Shown: piece by piece, positions 53,129-61,497 of the stretch | Position numbering within the stretch: position 1 is the stretch's first letter | Layout of the letters: each line of letters opens with the position of its first letter | DNA from: Natrinema amylolyticum | GTDB taxonomy: Archaea; Halobacteriota; Halobacteria; Halobacteriales; Natrialbaceae | Length of the DNA: 64,000 nucleotides | Assembly (NCBI RefSeq): GCF_020515625.1 | Contig: NZ_JAIWPJ010000001.1 | Coordinates: 496,001-560,000 of the forward strand | Reading direction: 5' to 3' | Program-made: the position numbers and the translations under genes | Notes under the pieces: model-generated | Seen by the model: the letters and a program-made list of their open reading frames with translations, nothing else | Told to the model about the DNA's origin: nothing | Databases searched by the model: none

Positions 53129-56100
53129 ATGGCTGCTGCGTCCACGATGGGGGATGAGTTCCTACAGAAAGTGGCACTTTCAGCCGCTGACGGACTCCTC
53201 TCTCTCGATGTGGAGGGTCAAATAGTATTCGCAAATCCGGCCGTTCACGACCTCCTGGGGTACGAACCGACGGAGTTGATCGATCGTTCGTTCGACCGAC
53301 TTCTCTCGGAAAAACGAGCGGTACCGTTCGAAGACCTCTCCGATCAAACGAACGAGGAAGCAACCCGCTCTCCCATCGAAACGACACTCCGCCATGCCGA
53401 CGGCTACGGAGTTCCCGTCTCGATAGAAGTCGAGACGACGGAATACAGTCAGCGTCAGTACGTCATATTAACTCTCCATGACATATCAGAAAGGATGGGG
53501 AAAGAAGAAGCAGTACGAGCTGCCGAAAATCGTTTCCAGAACATCCTAGAACACTCCAACGACGCGATACTGATCTTTGATCCGAAGGCTGGTGGTTTCA
53601 AAGAAGTGAACGGTCATGCTTGCGAGTTACTCGGCTATTCACGCGATGAATTGCTGGATCTCGATCCGTCAGAGATTCATCCGCAGGAACAGGAATTATT
53701 TCACTCGATTACAGAGGAGGTACTCGAAGACGGCAACGGCCGGACTGACGAACTCCGTTGCTACACCGCTGACGGAGAGGTCCTCCCTGCAGAGATCACT
53801 ATGTCGGTGATCGAATTCGGTGATCAGCCACATATCCTCGTAAGCATCCGGGACGTCTCTGAACGCAGAGAACGTGAACAGCAACTCCAGAACGATCGAG
53901 ATCGATTGGCGGCACTGTTCGAAAACACGAACGATCCGATCATTGAGGTAGAGTTAGAGGATGATATTCCGACTATCCTGACAGTCAACCCGGCATTCGA
54001 AGAAGTGTTCGGATACGACGCGGAGGAGGTCCGTGATCGGTCCCTCAAGAACGTTCTCGTTCCTGAACAGGCGGAAGAGCCCCTCTCCCACGAGACGATT
54101 GTCCACCGCGTCTTCGAAGAGGAGGAAGACGTCGAGACGGAAGTTACACGCCGAACCGTTGGTGGGTCACGGGATTTCTTGTTACGCGCCGTCCCGATCC
54201 CCGATGACGACGAGACGGGAAGAGCGTACGGCATCTACACGGATATCACCGAGCAAAAGGAATACGCTCGACAGCTCCGAGCCGTCAACGAGGCGTGTCA
54301 GCAGTTGGTAATCACGGAAACCAAGGACGACATCGCCGACATCGTCGTCGAGACTATCGAACAGGTGCTTGATCGTCCGCTTAGCAGCGTCTGGTCATAC
54401 GAACCCGACGAGGAAGTGCTTCGGGCGATAGCAGGGAGCGAGAAAGCACGATCGGTAGCCGAAGCGAACGACGACTCTGGAACGCTGACACCGATACAAG
54501 ACGGTACTGTCGAGATGGAGGTCTTCCGCGAAGGGGAGGCACGGCTTATCGACGACTATGGAACGGTAGAGAAAGCAGCACACCCGGAGATGCCGCTCGA
54601 TGCGCGTCTGGTCAAACCGTTAGGCGAGCACGGCCTATTAGCCGTCGGCGCAGCAACTGGCGATGACTTCGATCCCGCGATCCGGGATCTGTTCGGCGTC
54701 GTGGCGCAGTGTGCAGAGGCCGCATTCGATCGTCTCGAACGCGAACAGATGGCTCAGTTACAGTCAACAGCGATGCACGCTGCGATGGACGGAATGGCGA
54801 TTCTCGACAATGAGATGAGATACATGTACGTCAACGACGCCTACGCTACCATGCACGGGTACGATGACTCTACTGAGCTGCTCGGAAAAACGTGGGATCA
54901 TCTATACGACGAGAGCGCGATCAACCGGCTGAACGAGAGTATTCTTCCCGCGGTCTGGAATCAAGGGAACTGGCGAGGAGAGGTCACTGGAAGGCGAGCT
55001 AACGGGACGACGTATCCCCAAGAACTCTCGGTGACTACTCTCGACGGAACTGGGCTGATCTGTGTCATTCGAGACATCGCTGAGCGGAAGGAACGGGAAC
55101 AACAACTCGAATCGCTGAATCAGGTCGCAGGCGAACTCATGCAGAGTAACGATCGCGAGACGATTACTCGAGCGGGGACCGATGCAGTGAAGCGGATCCT
55201 CGGATTTCAGGTCGCATGTGTTCGGCTGTTCGATCACGAAACGAATAGCCTCGAAATCGCCGCGCTGACGGACGACGCACGGGAACTGCTGGAATCACGT
55301 ACGGCATACGATCTGGAAGCAACACAGGCCGGTCGCGCACTGCGGCGGGAGGAGACGGTACTCAACGAACGGTCGGACACGGATCACGACGACTCGGAAT
55401 CGAAGTACACGGCCCTTCACACACCTATCGGAGCGTATGGCACTCTCAGTGTCGTTGCCGACTTCGAGGACGCGTTCGACGATCACGACATCCAGATGGC
55501 AGAGTTACTCTCGGTAACAATCGAGAGGGCGATTGCCCAGGCGGAACGGAATCGGCTGCTCCGAAACCGCACCGACGAACTGCGGCAGCAACGAGACCAG
55601 CTCGAAACGTTGGATCAAATTAACACACTCATTCAGGCGATCGGAACGCAACTCGATGAAGCAGCAACTCGCGATGATCTCGAACGAATGATCTGTGAGC
55701 AACTTGTCGATTCGGAACTGTTCCAGAGTGCGTGGATAGGCGGGCTCGATGTCCCTGACGATCGTATCGTTCTTCACGCGAGTGCTGGTATCGATGAGCG
55801 GTATCGAGAGGTGCTCAACAGAATGCCACTTTCGATGCTCGGTGAGGGAACGGTACAACAGGCAATCGAAACCGGCGATGCCGAAATCATCCGACAATAT
55901 TCTGTCAGTAACTCCGAAACAGAAGGTGACTCCGGGGAGCGAACCGAGACGTTCGAAGCGATCGCAACGGTCCCCCTCGGATACGGTGAACGGACATACG
56001 GCGTCCTCGTCGTGACGACCACACGCGAGGACGTATTCAGCGAGAATACGATCGCAGGTTTCGAAGCTCTCGGGAAGATGACTGGCTTCGGTATCAATGC

Positions 56101-56809
56101 CACCAAAAATCGGGAACTACTGTTGTCGGACGAGATCGTCGAGTTGGAGTTCAAAGTCGCCGATCCAGAGGTGTTCTACATCCGACTCACTGACGAACTC
56201 GACTGTCGCTGTCTACTCACCAGTTCGGTTCCGCTCCCGGACGAGAAATCCATCAATTATCACCTGATCGAAAACGCAGACCCCGAGTCGGTCCTCGAGT
56301 TGGCCGAAGAGTCGGAAATGATCGAAGCGGCGGAGATCAATTCCGAGCGAGACGACGGATTCGTACTTCAGACCACGACAGCGCGGTCAGTAGTTACCCT
56401 CTCCATGGAGATGAGTGCCACTCTCCAGTCGGCCGTCTCGGAAAACGGGCAAGCGACCCTGGTTTTTGAGGTCCCATCGAGCGCTAGCGTTCGTAAAATG
56501 GCCGAGTCCTTGCAATCGATGTTCACAGATGTCGACCTGGTAGCCAAGCGAGAGCTCGAACGCTCCGTACAGACGGCTAGTACCTTTCACGATACCGTCG
56601 AGGCAGAGCTCACCGAGAAACAGCAGGCGACGCTCGAAGCAGCCTACGCTGCCGGGTACTACGACTGGCCACGCGAAGTCACTGCAGAACAGCTCGCTGA
56701 CACAATGGGAGTTTCCTCTTCAACGCTTCACCAGCACCTCCGCACGGGAGAACGCAAACTCCTCTCAGTCTTCTTCGAAGACAAAAGCAGCCGAGCCGAA
56801 CTGCAGTGA
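53129..56809 (+). CDS. Large PAS/GAF sensor with Bat output and HTH-10 domain
   Basis: 1226 residues. Three PAS domains (about 10-125, 130-250, 255-380) are followed by a GAF (about 390-550), a fourth PAS (about 560-675), two more GAF domains (about 680-830 and 850-1010), a bacterioopsin-activator output segment (about 1015-1160), and a C-terminal HTH. The HTH reads LTEKQQATLEAAYAAGYYDW ... TMGVSSSTLHQHLRTGERKL. It is a one-component regulator likely to sense redox, light or ligands. ATG 53129 lies about 26 nt below TTATTTATAACC, so the transcript is probably leaderless. It lies just downstream of the thioredoxin gene. Confidence 0.93.
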   Translation: MAAASTMGDEFLQKVALSAADGLLSLDVEGQIVFANPAVHDLLGYEPTELIDRSFDRLLSEKRAVPFEDLSDQTNEEATRSPIETTLRHADGYGVPVSIEVETTEYSQRQYVILTLHDISERMGKEEAVRAAENRFQNILEHSNDAILIFDPKAGGFKEVNGHACELLGYSRDELLDLDPSEIHPQEQELFHSITEEVLEDGNGRTDELRCYTADGEVLPAEITMSVIEFGDQPHILVSIRDVSERREREQQLQNDRDRLAALFENTNDPIIEVELEDDIPTILTVNPAFEEVFGYDAEEVRDRSLKNVLVPEQAEEPLSHETIVHRVFEEEEDVETEVTRRTVGGSRDFLLRAVPIPDDDETGRAYGIYTDITEQKEYARQLRAVNEACQQLVITETKDDIADIVVETIEQVLDRPLSSVWSYEPDEEVLRAIAGSEKARSVAEANDDSGTLTPIQDGTVEMEVFREGEARLIDDYGTVEKAAHPEMPLDARLVKPLGEHGLLAVGAATGDDFDPAIRDLFGVVAQCAEAAFDRLEREQMAQLQSTAMHAAMDGMAILDNEMRYMYVNDAYATMHGYDDSTELLGKTWDHLYDESAINRLNESILPAVWNQGNWRGEVTGRRANGTTYPQELSVTTLDGTGLICVIRDIAERKEREQQLESLNQVAGELMQSNDRETITRAGTDAVKRILGFQVACVRLFDHETNSLEIAALTDDARELLESRTAYDLEATQAGRALRREETVLNERSDTDHDDSESKYTALHTPIGAYGTLSVVADFEDAFDDHDIQMAELLSVTIERAIAQAERNRLLRNRTDELRQQRDQLETLDQINTLIQAIGTQLDEAATRDDLERMICEQLVDSELFQSAWIGGLDVPDDRIVLHASAGIDERYREVLNRMPLSMLGEGTVQQAIETGDAEIIRQYSVSNSETEGDSGERTETFEAIATVPLGYGERTYGVLVVTTTREDVFSENTIAGFEALGKMTGFGINATKNRELLLSDEIVELEFKVADPEVFYIRLTDELDCRCLLTSSVPLPDEKSINYHLIENADPESVLELAEESEMIEAAEINSERDDGFVLQTTTARSVVTLSMEMSATLQSAVSENGQATLVFEVPSSASVRKMAESLQSMFTDVDLVAKRELERSVQTASTFHDTVEAELTEKQQATLEAAYAAGYYDWPREVTAEQLADTMGVSSSTLHQHLRTGERKLLSVFFEDKSSRAELQ

Positions 56810-57009
56810 CAGTCTCTCCCCATCGGTCGATATTCACGGACTGTGGGGATAGTCCCCTCATTCGTAGTCGTTCGGAGGTTCTCGTGGGGTTCCGGGACGG
56901 TGCAGTACCTGCGAAAACGAGTACCGACGAGCCTCGGTGGTACTAGCTTACGTGACTAGGCTAGATTCCTTTTCCGCTGAGAGCCATTTCGTTACCTGTG
57001 AGAGAACCA

Positions 57010-57189
57010 ATGCACCACGAGGGACACGATGGAGATTCACTGTGCAAAACGAACGCCGTACAGTCCGACTCGCTCGAGTATCTGGTTTCTTTCACCACCG
57101 AGGCCGGGGAAGTCGTCATCTACGACGAACGGCAGCATACTCGCTGGATCAGTTCGACGAATGCTGTTGCCCTCGAGAGAATCCAGTGA
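57010..57189 (+). CDS. Small DUF7331-like protein
   Basis: 59 residues. The C-terminal part, LEYLVSFTTEAGEVVIYDER followed by HTRWISSTNAV, matches the small haloarchaeal proteins with a VVxYDxxN.xAWI pattern. The N-terminus is His/Asp-rich. Function unknown. GTG 56998 is in frame 12 nt upstream. The family name is a tentative recognition. Confidence 0.5.
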   Translation: MHHEGHDGDSLCKTNAVQSDSLEYLVSFTTEAGEVVIYDERQHTRWISSTNAVALERIQ

Positions 57190-57281
57190 CAGCCGTTCGG
57201 CTACTCGAGCCGATTCGGACGCACGCGAGATGGTGGGAACGGAGACGGGAACGACTGGTGAACGCCACTTCGCAGTCTTTA

Positions 57282-57357
57282 GTAGCCACTGAAAGTCGAG
57301 GCGCACCGAATCGCGTGCCAACATCGCGATCAGTGCGTAAATCGTTTCGGTGGCTAC
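57282..57357 (-). repeat. 76-bp terminally inverted repeat element, copy 1
   Basis: The element is bounded by GTAGCCAC(T)GAAA and TTTC(A)GTGGCTAC. Read on the minus strand it aligns without gaps to the copy at 60103-60178. The first 20 nt (GTAGCCACCGAAACGATTTA) and the last 17 nt (CGACTTTCAGTGGCTAC, which differs from copy 2 only at its first base) are nearly the same in both. It is noncoding, with an internal GATCGCG/CGCGAT inverted repeat. It looks like a miniature transposable element or structured RNA element. Confidence 0.7.
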
Positions 57358-58741
57358 GACAGCTGGCGGACCAGTAGTGGAATATTATTGGTATTATGCT
57401 ATCTACTTCGACGCTATTCTCACCCACAGTAGTCGTCTCAGTGTGGGTATCTTCGACACAGATCCTCGCTTTCGATTCCCGCTCTAATCGCTTCGTTGAA
57501 CTGTAACGTAGATACTCAAATGAGAGGATAGACAGTTGAGATGACAGTCAACCGATCCGAGAGCAGATCAGACAGCGTACTACACTGCTGTTGAAGAGTG
57601 GATATCCTCGAATCAAGCGATCCGCCGGTAACGAAGCGCCCGAGAGCGACAGCAAACGGTGTGAACTCGATCGGAAGCCGGCAACACCTGATCGCGGTCG
57701 GATACGACGAGTAGTTTCGTTGCGCCCGCTATCGGTGACGCCGTTACTCCCTTGCCGATATCGGACAATACCACGAATACATCTACAGGCGGAGCCGGTT
57801 AGCGAAGCCGAGAGATCCGTTCGAGTGTATTCACCCTAGTTTAGGGGTAGAATGTTTACGTCGGGTCAGGAACACTCGTACAGCGAAAGGTTCGAATGTT
57901 ACCATCTCGTCACTGGTATCGGCTCCAGAGAATACAAGCAGAAAACGGAAATTACGGTATGCAAGGGTGGTCTCGTCCGCGAACACCTGTTGCAGACTGT
58001 TCCGCCGAACGAGATTTCATCTCGGACAGCGGTGCTGAACCAGCGCCTTCGTCACGCTTCGTTCGTTGACAGACGTGACCACGACAAAAACCAACTGACT
58101 AACCCGTAACCAGGTCACTCTCCAGTTACGCGCCTATGTTTGTAAACCCACAGCGATCTACCGTATGATTGGTGAAACTGACTTTCACAAGAGTTCAGAT
58201 AGTGTGTTCTCTCGAGGATATCCGTTTGCCCCCGGAGCGGATGGCTACCCGAGTGAGGCGAACCCCAGGGAAGAACGGACGTCCTACCAGTCGCCGTCTA
58301 CTCGAGGACGTGAGACCGGTTGCCCATCTACTCTCGACCGATTCCTGCACCGGCGACAGAAATGAATCGAAAGAATACGGTCGACGAACACCGATTCACT
58401 CGTAGCGGAACCGCCACCAACAGTCCAGACGCGACCGCACACGGAGAGAGTCAGACGGTGATCCATCCTCCGTACTCTCGGTAGCAGAGCGACAGAAACC
58501 GATTGGCCGCTCTCGGAAGGCAGAGCGACGGGGTTCTGTGGCTTCCTCGAGGGGCGGACTAGCCGATGGAGACTGCCGGCGCGTCTCGGGACACGGGACA
58601 GTCGAGTCTCTGCGATCCGTGCGGAGAGGGAAATCGGATCCGTGTCTCCTACTCTTTCTCCTGGATCCACTCGCTCACGGACGACGGTCGTGTGCCTCAT
58701 CACGCATCGCGTCCGGTCGCTCGCTCTCTGGCCGTTTCCGT
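57358..58741. other. Long region without a recognisable gene
   Basis: About 1.4 kb between the first 76-bp element and the first acidic repeat protein gene. Frames of up to 139 codons occur on both strands, but the translations lack domains, haloarchaeal acidic bias or start signals. The stretch may contain decayed genes. The last part (58400-58740) is rich in short Ser/Arg frames that are shadows of GC-rich DNA. Confidence 0.45.
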
Positions 58742-59542
58742 TCAGTTGCCGGTCTCGACGTCGATACTTTCGTCATCGCTCTCGACGTCGTAATCGGCGG
58801 TCTCGACTTCGAGCGCGACGTCTTCCTGTTCGATATTGTAGTCGTCGGTTTCGAACTCGGTGCGACCGTCCCCGTCCTCGAAGTCGATGTCGTCGCTCTC
58901 GACGTCAAGTTCCTCGCCGAGCTGTTCGAGGTCCTGTCCGTTGACTTCGATATCGACGTCGTCGCCGTTGACTTCGACATCGATATCCGTTCCCTGGCGG
59001 GTCTCGAACTCGAACTCGTCGTCAGTCAGTTCGTAGTCGAGCGCATCCGATTCAACTTCGGCGTCACCGGCGGACTGTTGGATGTCGTAGTCGTCGGTCT
59101 CGACATCCGCGTCACGGCCGTCGTTCTCGAAGTCGATGCTATCGTCTGTGACTTCGAGTTCGTCACCGACCTGCTCGATCTCGATGCCGAGGAAATCGAT
59201 CTCGACGCCGAAATCTCTTCGATCGATCTCGACGGCCCCGTCAGTCGTCTCGAAATCCATCGTTCCGTTGTATCGCTGGTATTCGAATTCGTCCGTTTCG
59301 ACGTCGACGATATCGCCGTCCCGCTCGATCTCGTACCCGTCTTTCTCGACCTCGACCCGATCGCTGTCCCGCTCGTAATCGAGATCGTCGCTCTCGACTT
59401 CGGCCCACTCTTCTTCGTGTTCGACTTCGAAGTCCTCGGCATCGATGTCTACGTCGTCCGCGGCCGTAGCAGTCGGTATCACTGCCCCAACGATTGCTAC
59501 AACGACTAGCATGACCAGTAGTCGGTTTCGTATTCGCCTCAT
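58742..59542 (-). CDS. Secreted acidic repeat protein, paralogue 1
   Basis: 266 residues. After a short basic start (MRRIRNRL) comes a Sec signal ending near TATA-ADDVD. The rest is an almost uninterrupted run of beta-strand-like half-repeats of the form D-x-[DE]-[IFY]-[DE]-x(3-4)-D-G-x-x-V-[DE]. Examples are YEIERDGDIVDVETDEFEYQ and YDIQQSAGDAEVESD. There is no membrane anchor or lipobox. GGAGA at 8 nt before the ATG is a good Shine-Dalgarno. It looks like a beta-solenoid cell-surface or matrix protein. No known family is recognised. Confidence 0.72.
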   Translation of the reverse strand: MRRIRNRLLVMLVVVAIVGAVIPTATAADDVDIDAEDFEVEHEEEWAEVESDDLDYERDSDRVEVEKDGYEIERDGDIVDVETDEFEYQRYNGTMDFETTDGAVEIDRRDFGVEIDFLGIEIEQVGDELEVTDDSIDFENDGRDADVETDDYDIQQSAGDAEVESDALDYELTDDEFEFETRQGTDIDVEVNGDDVDIEVNGQDLEQLGEELDVESDDIDFEDGDGRTEFETDDYNIEQEDVALEVETADYDVESDDESIDVETGN

Positions 59543-59786
59543 TTTGTGTTCTCCTAGCCTGGACGTATCGTCGTCTACCCAGACTCGTGGATGCTATCTC
59601 TTCATATGGGCCGAACCCAATTAAATCTCAGACAACGTATTAGTCAGCCGATATACGCGCGGTAATGCCGTGACTGGTCCGATAGTACGTTACGTCACAG
59701 ACACTTCGTCGTCGCTACTGGTGAAACCATATATAATCGAGGTCGAATCGAGAGTACGGGACTCACCCGGGAGTTTTGGTGATGTG

Positions 59787-60044
59787 TTACACAACGGCCT
59801 CGATGACTGATGCAAAGAACCCCCTACAGGAATCGTCCGCGTGTCGCGAACTGTGTCCGCGATTTCGACATCGGCATTCGTTCCGTTCGACTGTCGGTCC
59901 CTCGCTCTCGATAGCGACTCCGTCGCTGGTCGTCTCGTTCTGAACTATCATTGTACCACCGCCTGCTGCCGCCGATATCACCATACCGAACGGACCAGCG
60001 AGCGCGAAAAACGTGGATAGCGCGAGCCGTATCGTTCGGTTCAT
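59787..60044 (-). CDS. Short, probably decayed member of the acidic repeat family
   Basis: 85 codons starting MNRTIRLALSTFFALAGPFG, a signal peptide nearly identical in opening to paralogue 2 (MNRTI). The mature part begins with an acidic stretch (TTSDGVAIESEGPTVERN), then turns into Cys/Arg-rich sequence. In another frame the same DNA reads TNADVEIADTVRD, in the style of the repeats. A frameshift near 59880 would explain this, so the gene is probably a remnant. A genuine Cys-rich tail cannot be ruled out. Confidence 0.45.
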   Translation of the reverse strand: MNRTIRLALSTFFALAGPFGMVISAAAGGGTMIVQNETTSDGVAIESEGPTVERNECRCRNRGHSSRHADDSCRGFFASVIEAVV

Positions 60045-60102
60045 GTATGGTCATTACAGTTCTCGGATCAGAGGTGTGATCGCGTTCTGGACCGCAACTA
60101 TA

Positions 60103-60178
60103 GTAACAACTGAAACGATTTACACGCCGATCGCACAGCCGTCGTGCGATCGGGTGTGCATTGACTTTCAGTGGCTAC
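60103..60178 (+). repeat. 76-bp terminally inverted repeat element, copy 2
   Basis: The element begins GTAACAACTGAAACGATTTA and ends TTGACTTTCAGTGGCTAC, with a perfect inner stem GATCGCAC-AGCCGTC-GTGCGATC. It is the same length as copy 1 (57282-57357) and in opposite orientation to it. Conservation is highest at the ends and weaker in the middle. It lies just upstream of the gene for the small acidic-family member. Confidence 0.72.
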
Positions 60179-60324
60179 TATATGTCATTCAATGAATTCT
60201 ATAAGAATGGGGTTACTGCAACACATGAGTACTCGGCAACGGACCCAATGAGACCGCAACTATCGGTCTCGGATAATTACGATTACTCGGAGAAGAAAAC
60301 GGGCTCGGACGAACGACTGGCTGG

Positions 60325-61185
60325 TCAGTCGCTTGTCTCGATGTCGAGCCCGTTCCGGTCGTTCTCGAAGTCGACGTCACGTGTCGTAACGTCGAGTCCG
60401 TTCCCATCCAGTTCGATGTCGGCATCGGCGGTCAGCGCGTCGATGCCGAAAATATCGTTTTCGAAGTCGACGTCGCGCGTCGTAACGTCGAGTTCATCGC
60501 CGTTCTGTTCGATATCGGCGGCGGCGGTCAGTACGTCGACACCGGATGCATCGTTCTCGAAATCTATCTCGTCGGTCTCGACCTCGAGTCCGTCATCGCT
60601 TCGCTCGATGTCGTGATCGTCGGTCTCGATCTCGATCTCGTCCCCGGTGACGTCGATATCGACCGGCCCAGCACCGTCGGTCTCGAGGTCGATGCTGCCA
60701 TCGCTGTCGACCTCGAAATCGATGCTATCGTCTTCGATATCGACACTGCCGTTGTTCTGTTTGATTTCGATACTGTCGGTCTCTATCTCGACGACGTTCC
60801 CGGTACCTTTGCTCTCGAAGTCGATATCGGCGGTCTCGACCTCGGCGATGTTACCGGTCCGTTCGATCTCGGTGTCGCCGGCATCGAGTTCGACGACTGC
60901 TCCGTTCTCGGTGCTCTCGAAATCGGTGCCGCCGACTTCGACAGCGACTGCGTCGTCGTCCCGCTCGATCTCGGTGTCCCCGACTTCCAAGTCGATCACG
61001 TCGCGGCCGTCCTCACGTTCGAAATCGACGTCGGCATCGTCTTCGGTTTCCGCCGCTTCCCCGCCGAATCCGACCGCTACATCGTCGCTTTCGATTTCTC
61101 CCTCGTCGATGGCAGTTGTCGGTACCGCCGTGCCGACTGTCAGTGCGAGAACGGCAACGAACGCAGTCAGTATCGTTCGGTTCAT
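60325..61185 (-). CDS. Secreted acidic repeat protein, paralogue 2
   Basis: 286 residues. The Sec signal MNRTILTAFVAVLALTVGTA ends near TTA. The mature part repeats the D-[TS]-[DE]-[IF]-E-x-x-x-[DN]-G-x-x-V-[DE] pattern (GDTEIERTGNIAEVETADID). Near the C-terminus a 32-residue unit occurs twice: DVLTAAADIEQNGDELDVTT and DALTADADIELDGNGLDVTT, each followed by RDVDFEND. No anchor is seen. It has the same architecture as paralogue 3 and is transcribed in the same direction. TATA-like ATTATACC lies about 75 nt upstream. Confidence 0.75.
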   Translation of the reverse strand: MNRTILTAFVAVLALTVGTAVPTTAIDEGEIESDDVAVGFGGEAAETEDDADVDFEREDGRDVIDLEVGDTEIERDDDAVAVEVGGTDFESTENGAVVELDAGDTEIERTGNIAEVETADIDFESKGTGNVVEIETDSIEIKQNNGSVDIEDDSIDFEVDSDGSIDLETDGAGPVDIDVTGDEIEIETDDHDIERSDDGLEVETDEIDFENDASGVDVLTAAADIEQNGDELDVTTRDVDFENDIFGIDALTADADIELDGNGLDVTTRDVDFENDRNGLDIETSD

Positions 61186-61497
61186 AGCGGGTAGTTCGGA
61201 CGGCTTCCATCACAGAGATGGAGCCACGAACCGGATCCGTTCAGGGTACACCCCAACTCGGTATAATACTTTTATTGACGTACGGGCGTGATGTGAGTAA
61301 TATAATCAAATCTGATTAACAGGATTATTACTGTTCGGTTCGGGTGTCACCGCTCGAACGGGAGAGTATTGTATCGTCGTACGCTAACAGAGTGATACCG
61401 TCACTCGAAAACCGGTACTATCCGTTCCGGAGAGAGCCGTCGCCCGTCGGATCGATCCGCCGATAAAATAAAATGGGACCAGCCGATCGTCGGCTAG

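Noticed and set aside
57852-58109. 85-codon plus-strand frame in the gene-poor region
   Set aside because: No acidic bias, domain or promoter signal, and the composition matches surrounding noncoding DNA.
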